Below, piece by piece: positions 8,095 to 15,258 of a stretch of 30,899 nt of DNA (position 1 is its first letter; every line of letters starts with the position of its first letter). Made by a program: the position numbers and the translations under genes. The stretch lies in NCBI GenBank assembly GCA_002402295.1, contig DHFO01000022.1, positions 1-30,899 of the forward strand, given 5' to 3'. This DNA is from Caldiserica bacterium UBA4822 (GTDB lineage: Bacteria > Caldisericota > Caldisericia > Cryosericales > Cryosericaceae). The notes beneath the pieces are model-generated. The model was not told the DNA's origin, did not search any database, and saw nothing but the letters and a program-made list of their open reading frames with translations.

Positions 8095-9903
8095 ATGAAC
8101 CCGACCCGGATTCGGAACTTCTGTATCATTGCGCACATTGACCACGGGAAGTCGACCCTTGCTGACCGGTTTCTGGAAAGGGCCGGGTTTATTCTCAAGA
8201 ACAGGGGCGACCAGGTTCTGGACCAGATGGACCTTGAGAAGGAGCGGGGCATCACTATTAAAGCTCACCCAATCCGTCTGACGTATACCGGACGCGACGG
8301 GGCTGAAATGGTGTTCAACCTTATCGACACTCCGGGCCATGTTGACTTCAACTACGAAGTGTCTCGCAGCCTTGCGGCATGTGAGGGGGCTGTGCTGGTC
8401 GTCGATGCTACCCAGGGGGTTGAAGCACAGACTGTGGCAAACACGTACCTGGCCGTCGACCATAACCTCACAATTGTCGTCGCTGTTAACAAGATCGACC
8501 TGCCAAATGCCGATGTCGACGAGACACGACGCGAGATTGAGGAGATCGTGGGTGTAGATGCGTCCGACGCCTGTCTGATCAGCGCGAAGACCGGGGCTGG
8601 TGTCGATGAGCTGGTGCGGACCATCGAGGACAGGATTCCACCTCCTGTGGGTGAAGCCACTGCTGCCCTCAAGTGCCTTGTATTCGACTCGCACTTCGAT
8701 ACCTACAAAGGGGTCGTGGTCCACATCAGAGTGTTCGAGGGCACCATGCGGAAGGGCGACCGCATCCGATTCATGGCTACTGGTGGTGAGTTTGATGTCG
8801 TTGAGGTCGGATATTTCGAGTTGGTCCCTGTCGTGACGGATGTTCTGACAGCAGGTGAAGTCGGGTACTTTGCTGCGGTCATCCGCGTTCCCAGCGAGGT
8901 TCATATCGGTGATACTGTTACGGATGCGCACAAGCCAACCCCCGAACCTGTCCCTGGATATCGTCCGGTGGTCCCCATGGTGTTCGCCGGCTTGTATCCC
9001 GTGGATGCCAATGACTATGAGGGACTGAAGTCCTCGTTGCAGCGCCTCCAGCTGAATGATGCTTCGCTGACCTTTGAACCGGAGACCTCCGGGGCTTTAG
9101 GGTTTGGATTCCGATGCGGGTTCTCTGGCCTCCTGCACCTGGATGTCATCACGGAACGCCTGCGGCGCGAGTACGGCCAGGACATTGTTATCACTGTGCC
9201 CAACGTGCGGTATCGTGTCATCAAGCGCAATACTGGAGAAGCAGTCATGGCAGACAGTCCTTCAAGGTTTCCACCCCTTGGAGAAATCGAAGCCATCGAG
9301 GAACCCTTTGTCAAGGCGCAGGTGGTAGTACCTCACGAATCGATTGGTGATGTCATGGAGCTGGCCAAGAAGCGTCGGGGTATCTACCTGAACATGTCCT
9401 ACCCGGAGAGCAGGCGCGCGGTGCTTGAGTATGAGTTGCCGCTTTCTGAGATCATCACGGACTTCTTTGACCGGCTGAAATCGATTACCAGAGGGTATGG
9501 GACCCTCGACTACGAGTTCACCGGTTATCGCAGAGAGCCCTTGGTCAAGGTAGACGTGCTCGTGAGTGGCACGCCGGTGGATGCGCTGTCGTTCATTGTC
9601 TATGAGGACGATGCCCAGCAGATAGCCCGTTCAATGTTGCAGCGCCTGCGCAAGTACATTCCCCGGCAGATGTATGAGGTTGCTCTGCAGGCTGCCATCG
9701 GGGGCAAGATCATCGCCCGCGAGAACATCGTGCAGTTGCGCAAGGATGTCCTGGCAAAGTGCTATGGTGGTGACGTGAGCCGGAAGCGGAAGCTGCTCGA
9801 GAAACAGAAGGAAGGCAAGAAGAAGATGAAACAGATTGGCAAAGTGAGCATTCCGCAGGAGGCGTTTCTCTCCATTCTCAAGCGTGACTCAGACGACTCC
9901 TGA
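8095..9903 (+). CDS. lepA: Elongation factor 4 (LepA), translational GTPase
   Basis: 602 residues, the normal family length. It is a ribosome-associated GTPase that acts on stalled or mistranslocated ribosomes and in initiation or assembly. The GTPase motifs are intact: AHIDHGKST (13-21), RGIT (51-54), DTPGHVDF (78-85), NKID (132-135) and SAKTG for G5. The EF-G-like domains and the LepA-specific basic C-terminus (KRKLLEKQKEGKKKMK region) follow. It starts 10 nt after clpC behind an AGGGG sequence. Its last 20 nt overlap the start of hemW. Co-transcription with clpC and hemW is likely. Confidence 0.97.
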   Translation: MNPTRIRNFCIIAHIDHGKSTLADRFLERAGFILKNRGDQVLDQMDLEKERGITIKAHPIRLTYTGRDGAEMVFNLIDTPGHVDFNYEVSRSLAACEGAVLVVDATQGVEAQTVANTYLAVDHNLTIVVAVNKIDLPNADVDETRREIEEIVGVDASDACLISAKTGAGVDELVRTIEDRIPPPVGEATAALKCLVFDSHFDTYKGVVVHIRVFEGTMRKGDRIRFMATGGEFDVVEVGYFELVPVVTDVLTAGEVGYFAAVIRVPSEVHIGDTVTDAHKPTPEPVPGYRPVVPMVFAGLYPVDANDYEGLKSSLQRLQLNDASLTFEPETSGALGFGFRCGFSGLLHLDVITERLRREYGQDIVITVPNVRYRVIKRNTGEAVMADSPSRFPPLGEIEAIEEPFVKAQVVVPHESIGDVMELAKKRRGIYLNMSYPESRRAVLEYELPLSEIITDFFDRLKSITRGYGTLDYEFTGYRREPLVKVDVLVSGTPVDALSFIVYEDDAQQIARSMLQRLRKYIPRQMYEVALQAAIGGKIIARENIVQLRKDVLAKCYGGDVSRKRKLLEKQKEGKKKMKQIGKVSIPQEAFLSILKRDSDDS

Positions 9904-11053
9904 CCTCAGGGCGCCTCTCGGGGTCTACCTTCACATTCCCTATTGCCGACGGCGGTGCACGTATTGCGATTTTGTATCGACGGGCAGTGTCGACGCGGTT
10001 CCGGACTCATATGTCGACCTCCTGCTCGACGAGTGGCACATGCGTGTGCGCCGTCTGCGCCGGGAGAACTACCGCTTGGAGACGGTCTACTTCGGCGGTG
10101 GAACCCCGTCGCTGCTGAGTTCCGGACAACTGGCTCGTCTGGTGGCTGGAGTCACCTCGACGATACCCGGGGCTGGCACCATTGAGATTTCCATGGAGGG
10201 TAATCCGGACAGTCTTGCTCTGGAAGGGATTCGAGGGTACCTGGGCGGAGGGGTCAACCGGCTGAGCGTAGGGGTACAGAGTTTTGATGATGCTAGTTTG
10301 CGCAGGCTTGGCCGCTTGCACACGGCGGCGGTGGCAGAGGCTGCGGTGGCATCTGCCCGCGCGGCTGGTGTATCCAATCTTTCCCTTGACCTCATGTATG
10401 GCTTGCCCGGCGGTTCTGGAAGGCAGGAACTCTGTTCTCTTGAGCGAGCCATTCAGCTTGGTGTTGAGCACATCTCATGGTACAACCTGACGCTTGCTGA
10501 CACAACTGAACTGGGTCGCAAAGTGGCAGACGGGTCGGAGCTCATGCCGGATGAGGGTGAAGTACTGGCAACGATGCGAGAGGGTTGGAGAATGCTGGCC
10601 GCTGCAGGCTACGCGCACTATGAAGTGTCGAATTTCGCACTACCGGGGTTCGAGTGCCGCCACAACATGGGCTACTGGCAGTACCGTGATTATGTAGGTG
10701 TGGGGCTGGGGGCTTCCGGGTGTCTGCAGGGCCAGCGCTGGACGAATGTATCACGGATGGACGCTTATACGACTGCTGTTCTACAGGAGATCCTTCCCAC
10801 TGACACGACAGAATCGCTGTCGAAGCGCCGTCGCGAAGGGGAATACGCAATGCTCCGCATGCGTTTGCCTCTCATCGGCCTCGAACTTCGCACATTCCAG
10901 GAGTTATTCGGTGAGGATGCTCTGACGGTCTTTGGCGAGTCGCTGGCGGAGCTGGAACAGGAAGGCCTTATTGTCGTCCGCGGCGACGCAATAGTGTGCA
11001 CCCAGCGGGGCCTCGAACTCAACAACGTGGTGGCCGAGGCCCTGATCGCCTGA
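9884..11053 (+). CDS. hemW: HemW-type radical SAM protein (heme chaperone, formerly 'HemN-like')
   Basis: 389 residues. The radical SAM cluster motif CX3CX2C is at C21, C25 and C28 (CRRRCTYC), followed by a GGGTPS segment typical of SAM binding. Length and the C-terminal HemW-like domain fit HemW rather than the longer coproporphyrinogen III dehydrogenase HemN. HemW binds heme and inserts it into target proteins, so it need not mark heme synthesis. The GTG start at 9884 lies inside lepA and overlaps it by 20 nt. The upstream GGAGG is too distant to be ideal, so coupled translation is likely. The lepA-hemW pairing is widespread in bacteria. Confidence 0.92.
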   Translation: MTQTTPDLRAPLGVYLHIPYCRRRCTYCDFVSTGSVDAVPDSYVDLLLDEWHMRVRRLRRENYRLETVYFGGGTPSLLSSGQLARLVAGVTSTIPGAGTIEISMEGNPDSLALEGIRGYLGGGVNRLSVGVQSFDDASLRRLGRLHTAAVAEAAVASARAAGVSNLSLDLMYGLPGGSGRQELCSLERAIQLGVEHISWYNLTLADTTELGRKVADGSELMPDEGEVLATMREGWRMLAAAGYAHYEVSNFALPGFECRHNMGYWQYRDYVGVGLGASGCLQGQRWTNVSRMDAYTTAVLQEILPTDTTESLSKRRREGEYAMLRMRLPLIGLELRTFQELFGEDALTVFGESLAELEQEGLIVVRGDAIVCTQRGLELNNVVAEALIA

Positions 11054-11072
11054 TGTGAGCGTGAGGAAAAAC

Positions 11073-11091
11073 CAGTCAGGAATCGGTTCCT
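11073..11091 (-). terminator. Weak candidate terminator of ychF
   Basis: AGGAA-TCGG-TTCCT (11078-11091) is a 5-bp stem with a 4-nt loop overlapping the ychF stop. On the minus strand it is followed about 5 nt later by a run of five T. The short stem makes this a weak call. It lies in the 36-nt gap between convergent hemW and ychF. Confidence 0.3.
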
Positions 11092-12145
11092 AGCGTGATA
11101 CGTTGAATCGAAAGTGTGCAATCTCCTTGTTCTTGACGATGTAGTTCTCACCCTCAATACGAAGCAAGCCAGTATCCTTGGCTGTCTTGAACGAGTGGTC
11201 CGTCTTGCGGAAGTCGTCGAGCGAAATGACTTCGGCAGCGATGAACCCTCGAGCGATGTCAGTGTGTATCTTTCCGGCGGCATCCCGCGCCCTCGTGCCC
11301 CGTTCAATGACCCATGCCTTACACTCATCCTCGCCAGCCGTGTAGAAGGTCTGCAGCCGCAGCAGCTGGTAGGCCCGCACGATGAAGGTGTCCATGGCTG
11401 AACCGGACAACCCGAACTCTTGCAGGAATGCGGCCTGCTCATCCACCGGAAGCAGAGCAATTTCCCGTTCCAGTTTTGCGTCCAGGACCATGACACTCGT
11501 GTCGGATGCGGCTCGAGCTGAAAGCGCATGTTCGAGTTGCAGGGCAGCGGCCTCGTCGGTCATAACGATGTTCGCAGTATACATGACCGGCTTGATGGTA
11601 AGAAAGGCATAGGACGCTAGGGCTCTCTTGTCCACAGCGTCGAGCCCGAGGGTACGCAGTGCCTTTCCTGCTGACAGGCACACCTGCGCCCTCGACAGCA
11701 GGTCTTTCTCGTGCTCGAGCTGCGAGTTGATTTTCTCCTTGGCAAGACGCTCAAGCCTTCGCTCTACGATTTCCAGATCGATCAATGCAAGGTCGAGCTC
11801 AAAACTCTCAATGTGGCTCGTGATGTCCTCAGCTGAAGGTGGTTCGGTGAATGCGTCGAAAACCTCGACAAGTGCATCGACGTTCCGGACATCTTTGAGC
11901 AGTTCGTTGCGGCGGGCGGCATTCTCGGGGCCCGACGGAATACCAGGAACGTCTGCAAACTCAACAGTCGCAGGCGTTGTCTTCTTGGGCTTGAAGACAG
12001 CCGACAGTTCGTCGAGGTCGGGATCGGCAACCCCGACTATCGCGACGTTTGTCTTTGCCTGAGATGTCTGCACAGCACCCCTGGTCAGGGCTTCGAACAG
12101 TGTCGTCTTGCCCGTCTGAGGCAGACCGATGATTCCAATCTTCAT
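11090..12145 (-). CDS. ychF: YchF/Obg-family P-loop ATPase (divergent YchF)
   Basis: 351 residues, close to the usual ~363. The P-loop is GLPQTGKTT (7-15), where YchF normally has GLPNVGKST. The G3 motif reads DVPG instead of the common DIAG. The C-terminal domain contains the recognisable YchF/TGS block TFYTAGEDECKAW followed by a GKIHTD..RGFIAAEV segment, which secures the family. YchF binds ATP rather than GTP and associates with ribosomes in stress responses. AAGGAG lies 6 nt before ATG 12145. The gene is alone on its strand, between convergent hemW and a divergent unknown gene. The unusual G motifs suggest a deep-branching subfamily, not loss of function. Confidence 0.88.
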   Translation of the reverse strand: MKIGIIGLPQTGKTTLFEALTRGAVQTSQAKTNVAIVGVADPDLDELSAVFKPKKTTPATVEFADVPGIPSGPENAARRNELLKDVRNVDALVEVFDAFTEPPSAEDITSHIESFELDLALIDLEIVERRLERLAKEKINSQLEHEKDLLSRAQVCLSAGKALRTLGLDAVDKRALASYAFLTIKPVMYTANIVMTDEAAALQLEHALSARAASDTSVMVLDAKLEREIALLPVDEQAAFLQEFGLSGSAMDTFIVRAYQLLRLQTFYTAGEDECKAWVIERGTRARDAAGKIHTDIARGFIAAEVISLDDFRKTDHSFKTAKDTGLLRIEGENYIVKNKEIAHFRFNVSR

Positions 12146-12188
12146 TGGCAGCTCCTTCCTGCTTGTTCATGCTTGAATGCTTCGTTCC

Positions 12189-12217
12189 AGTATACTTCCA
12201 TGGTACAGCCGGTACAA
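12189..12217 (-). promoter_or_regulatory. ychF: Candidate promoter of ychF
   Basis: Minus strand TTGTAC (12217-12212), 17-nt spacer, TATACT (12194-12189). The -10 matches five of six bases and the -35 only three. The leader to ATG 12145 would be about 37 nt. Confidence 0.4.
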
Positions 12218-12284
12218 GCATGTTACAGGGAATTGGAGGGCGACCCAGCCGGGTCACGTTTATGCTTGCGATTTCCCTCGGCCG

Positions 12285-12312
12285 TTGACAGTGCAGAATC
12301 GGCTCGTAGACT
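12285..12312 (+). promoter_or_regulatory. Candidate promoter of the unknown gene at 12338
   Basis: Consensus TTGACA (12285-12290), 16-nt spacer, TAGACT (12307-12312). Transcription would start near 12319, so a start codon further upstream (for example 12173) is very unlikely and ATG 12338 is favoured. Confidence 0.55.
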
Positions 12313-12337
12313 ATCGCATTTGGGGTGCAGCTGGAAC

Positions 12338-13078
12338 ATGAAGATCAGAACTGTGCGTGGAGCACTGCGTGCCGTACGGCGGAAGATTGCTTCAGGCAAT
12401 GCGGAGGATATCGTGTACTCCGCAGAGCTTGACAGCCTGTATGGACTGCTGATAACCGATAAAGCCTCATACATAACGCGCCTACTTCGTCCCGAGGACT
12501 ATGTGGACTTCGGCAGCCTGTTCCCAGACCTGGCCAAGCAGATTGGGTGGACTCAGGGAATCATGCTGTCGCGCCAGGGGCTTGGCGTTGCTATGAGCGC
12601 GCTCAGGAAGGTGGCGGGTCAGGCAGCATCGTCGAGTGCTCTAGTGTTTGTTGACGAGGAGAACCGTTACCTGGAAATCGGCCCGGCTACGCTTATGGGG
12701 TTCTGTGAGTACATGGGGCTGGCGACGGGGCGTGGAAAGGCCTGGTATGCGTTTCCGACCATCATCCTAAGCCCTATTTTTGGAACACAGCGTACCCGCG
12801 GAGAGCGGGCGGCATTGCAGCGGGCATCGCTGGTGTCTCAGGTCAACAGTTCGGAGGCGGACGAGGAATCGCGGAAGGAGTACTTCGTCGATGCGGTGGT
12901 ACAGCTGGCCCAGCCAGATGGCCCTCTGCATGTCGATCCTTCGGAGGCCGGCGTAGCGATTACGCAATTCGACCAGTTCGACTTTGCGGGTGACGGGGCC
13001 GTTCTCGCTGTTCTAACGGACATCAACCGCAACCTGGCACGAATTCGCGAATTGCTGGAGAAGACCTCGTCAAAGTGA
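12338..13078 (+). CDS. Unknown cytoplasmic protein
   Basis: 246 residues from ATG 12338. The frame stays open back to 12173, but a consensus promoter at 12285-12312 and the more protein-like sequence from MKIRTVRG onward argue for 12338. The N-terminus is basic (KIRTVRGALRAVRRK). No signal peptide, membrane segment or catalytic motif is evident. The C-terminus ends in a charged helix (INRNLARIRELLEK). I do not recognise the family. It stops in a TGATG overlap with the 3D/G5 cell-wall gene, so translation of the two is probably coupled. rsmA is the next gene. This may hint at a role near the envelope or ribosome maturation, but no function can be assigned. Confidence 0.78.
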   Translation: MKIRTVRGALRAVRRKIASGNAEDIVYSAELDSLYGLLITDKASYITRLLRPEDYVDFGSLFPDLAKQIGWTQGIMLSRQGLGVAMSALRKVAGQAASSSALVFVDEENRYLEIGPATLMGFCEYMGLATGRGKAWYAFPTIILSPIFGTQRTRGERAALQRASLVSQVNSSEADEESRKEYFVDAVVQLAQPDGPLHVDPSEAGVAITQFDQFDFAGDGAVLAVLTDINRNLARIRELLEKTSSK

Positions 13079-13932
13079 TGACGACAACCTGCCGTCAACG
13101 TGTGCCGGGGGCAGTAGGGGTGCTGCTGTGTGCGGGCGTACTTGTGTCGCGTGTCGTGCCGTCACCCTACCCTGTGCGGTCTCATGAAAGGACGATTCTG
13201 CGGGATGCTGCTGCAGTGGCGCAGTGTGCCGGCATCGTTGCTTCAGCGGATGCCACGTTCAGTATTCGGACGACTTCCAGTGCATTCAGAGTAGTGGTTC
13301 CAGGATGGCCTGCCTCGGACTATCAAGATGCTGGTGGTGGCAGTACTGTGGCTCTCGGGGCCTGGCGGTCTCTTGGGACGGTGCGGCTCGTATATGTGGC
13401 AGAGCAGCTGCTGACCGTGACAGAGCGTATTCCGTATGAAGTGCGGTATCAGCCGTCCCAGTCGGCTGTCCAAGGCCAGGTGGCAGCCTGGATACCTGGA
13501 ACGGGCGGGGTTCGTGCGCGGGAGTACCGGCTCGTATACCAGGACGGCGCCCTGGTTGCTCGCTTGCTATGCTCTGATGAACTGCTCGAGCCTGCTGCCG
13601 ATGAGGCACTGGTTGTCGGGACTGCCGTGTTCCGTGGCGGAGCGGTCAAAGAACTCTTCATGGAGGCGACCGCCTATTCGCCGACTGTAGCTGAGACAGA
13701 TGGCGATCCGTGGACAACCGCGTCTGGCATGAGGTCCGGCTATGGCATCGTGGCTGTGGACCCGAGGGTTATTCCGTTGGGGTCCAAACTCTATGTGGAA
13801 GGCTACGGGTATGCCATTGCCGGAGACACAGGAGGCGCGATCCGGGGCAATCGGATTGATGTGTTTTTCTATGTGGCGCAGCAAAGCGCCGCGTGGGGCA
13901 GACGCTGGGTGCGCGTTTTTGTGCTCCCCTGA
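13078..13932 (+). CDS. G5 and 3D domain cell-wall protein (YabE-like)
   Basis: 284 residues. A hydrophobic N-terminal segment (about residues 11-27) suggests secretion or membrane anchoring. A G5-like beta domain covers about 105-184. A 3D domain covers about 193-265, with the three aspartates expected in a 3D/MltA-type double-psi barrel: D228 (AVDPR), D250 (AGDTGG) and D261 (NRIDVFF). In Bacillus subtilis the related yabE sits near ksgA/rsmA, and the same adjacency is seen here. Proteins of this type bind or cut peptidoglycan, so wall remodelling is likely. ATG 13078 overlaps the TGA of the previous gene; a GTG at 13075 is an alternative. The DUF348 repeats of YabE are not obvious. Confidence 0.85.
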   Translation: MTTTCRQRVPGAVGVLLCAGVLVSRVVPSPYPVRSHERTILRDAAAVAQCAGIVASADATFSIRTTSSAFRVVVPGWPASDYQDAGGGSTVALGAWRSLGTVRLVYVAEQLLTVTERIPYEVRYQPSQSAVQGQVAAWIPGTGGVRAREYRLVYQDGALVARLLCSDELLEPAADEALVVGTAVFRGGAVKELFMEATAYSPTVAETDGDPWTTASGMRSGYGIVAVDPRVIPLGSKLYVEGYGYAIAGDTGGAIRGNRIDVFFYVAQQSAAWGRRWVRVFVLP

Positions 13933-13942
13933 CGGTGCTAGT

Positions 13943-14782
13943 GTGGACCTTCTGACATCGACTGAGCTCCGTGACCTCCTGGCTCAGCAGCATGTCATTC
14001 TGTCCAAGCGCTTTGGACAGAATTTTCTCATTGACAGAGCAAGCCTTGCCGGCATCGCGTCCCACCTGCCTGCCGGTGAGAGCATTGTGTTCATCGAGAT
14101 CGGTGCCGGCGCTCTTGCCCTCACCGGAACGCTGGCGTCGCGAGGCAAGCGTGTTGTCGCATTTGAGATTGACGATCGGCTCCGGAAGGTACACGACGTT
14201 CTTCTGGTGAGGGATCCGCTCAACGCCCGCATCGACATGCGCTATGAGGATGGGCTCAATGCCAACTGGACCTCTCTTGTGAACCCGGATGAAACACCGA
14301 TTCTTGTAGGAAACCTTCCCTATCTGCGGTCAACAGACACTGTGCTGAAACTTGTTCAGACTGGCCGCATCTGCAGGGCATACCTCATGTTCCAGCGAGA
14401 GTTTGCCGACCGATTGACTGCACGTCCGGGCAGGCATGAGTACGGGTCGCTGTCTGTTGTACTACAGACCTTCTTCGCTGTGGAACGGCTCATGGATCTT
14501 CCACCGGATGTCTTCTTTCCGCGGCCGGACGTACACTCTGCCTTGCTTGGACTAGATCGTCATCCCGCAGGACTTGCCGATGAGGAGACCACGTCCTTTC
14601 TGCGGTTTGTTCACGGTGCCTTTCTGCATCGCCGCAAGAAGCTGGCAGATTTCTTTCGCAGGACGGGGGTCCCTCTCACGGGAGACTTCGCAGCCGTTTC
14701 GGAGCTGCGGCCGGAAGCTTTGTCGCCCACCGACTTTGTCGACCTGTTCCATTCTGTTTCCCCAGCCCGCAATCACACCTGA
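13943..14782 (+). CDS. rsmA: 16S rRNA dimethyladenosine methyltransferase RsmA (KsgA)
   Basis: 279 residues from GTG 13943, the usual family length. It dimethylates two adjacent adenines in helix 45 of 16S rRNA late in 30S assembly, using S-adenosylmethionine. Visible motifs are FGQNFLID (24-31), motif I IEIGAGA (51-57), the acidic AFEID ribose-binding segment (73-77), and the catalytic NLPY (124-127). The C-terminal domain has FFPRPDVHSALL. The frame is open further upstream to 13742, but that part overlaps the 3D gene in another frame and lacks family similarity. GTG 13943 gives 10 nt after the preceding stop. No strong Shine-Dalgarno is visible. Confidence 0.93.
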   Translation: MDLLTSTELRDLLAQQHVILSKRFGQNFLIDRASLAGIASHLPAGESIVFIEIGAGALALTGTLASRGKRVVAFEIDDRLRKVHDVLLVRDPLNARIDMRYEDGLNANWTSLVNPDETPILVGNLPYLRSTDTVLKLVQTGRICRAYLMFQREFADRLTARPGRHEYGSLSVVLQTFFAVERLMDLPPDVFFPRPDVHSALLGLDRHPAGLADEETTSFLRFVHGAFLHRRKKLADFFRRTGVPLTGDFAAVSELRPEALSPTDFVDLFHSVSPARNHT

Positions 14783-14806
14783 ACAACACGCAGACAGTGT
14801 GCTTGG

Positions 14807-14834
14807 TTGCCTTTTCAGGCAGACGCGGTAGACT
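14807..14834 (+). promoter_or_regulatory. gcvH: Candidate promoter of the gcvH operon
   Basis: TTGCCT (14807-14812), 16-nt spacer, TAGACT (14829-14834). A short inverted repeat, TGCCT-TTTC-AGGCA (14808-14821), overlaps the -35 region. The leader would be about 37 nt, too short for a glycine riboswitch. Confidence 0.4.
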
Positions 14835-14877
14835 CTTGCAGTACGTCAGCACTACTAGATTCTGGGAGGTAACGATC

Positions 14878-15258
14878 ATGAAGATCCAGGAAGATGCGCG
14901 GTATGCGAAGTCCGACGAATGGGTGCGCGTCGAAGGCCAGGTAGCGGTGGTTGGAATCTCTGACTACGCCCAGGAAAAGCTGGGGGATATCGTGTTCGTT
15001 GGTGATATTGCTGTCGGATCAGAACTGAAGGCGGGAGACCTGCTGACCTCGGTCGAGTCAGTCAAGGCCGCCTCTGATATCTACTCTCCGGTCTCGGGCA
15101 AGGTTGTCGAGGTCAACAGCGAAGTCGTGGCCAAGCCGGAGCTTGTCAACTCCGATGCATTTGGGGCGGGCTGGCTTGCGAAGATCGAGCTGTCTAACCC
15201 TGCGGAAGTGAACAGCCTTATGAGCGCGGCGGAATATGCAGAATACAGGAAGGACTAG
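14878..15258 (+). CDS. gcvH: Glycine cleavage system H protein
   Basis: 126 residues. It is the lipoylated carrier that shuttles the aminomethyl group between the P, T and L proteins. The lipoylation lysine is K63 in SVESVKAASD. The flanking GDIVFVGD and IYSPVSGKVVEVN segments are typical. GGGAGG (14864-14869) lies 8 nt before ATG 14878, which settles the start even though the frame is open further upstream. gcvPA begins inside its 3' end. gcvT is not in the operon or elsewhere in the window. Confidence 0.96.
   Translation: MKIQEDARYAKSDEWVRVEGQVAVVGISDYAQEKLGDIVFVGDIAVGSELKAGDLLTSVESVKAASDIYSPVSGKVVEVNSEVVAKPELVNSDAFGAGWLAKIELSNPAEVNSLMSAAEYAEYRKD

Noticed and set aside
6357..8931. Long minus-strand frames opposite clpC (6357-7187) and lepA (7996-8931)
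   Set aside because: Both are antisense shadows of highly conserved genes; the second even crosses the clpC-lepA boundary.
10765..11529. Minus-strand frame of 254 codons across the hemW/ychF junction
   Set aside because: It is out of frame with ychF, overlaps two real genes and gives an Arg/Ser-rich low-complexity product.
12173..12337. N-terminal extension of the unknown gene to ATG 12173
   Set aside because: It would run upstream of a consensus promoter and through the ychF promoter region, and the added residues look non-coding.
13742..13942. N-terminal extension of rsmA to 13742
   Set aside because: It overlaps the 3D domain coding region and precedes the conserved RsmA N-terminus without any similarity to the family.
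14783..14877. Possible glycine riboswitch before gcvH
   Set aside because: Only 95 nt separate rsmA from gcvH and the likely leader is about 37 nt, too short for a tandem or single glycine aptamer with an expression platform; no conserved core was seen.
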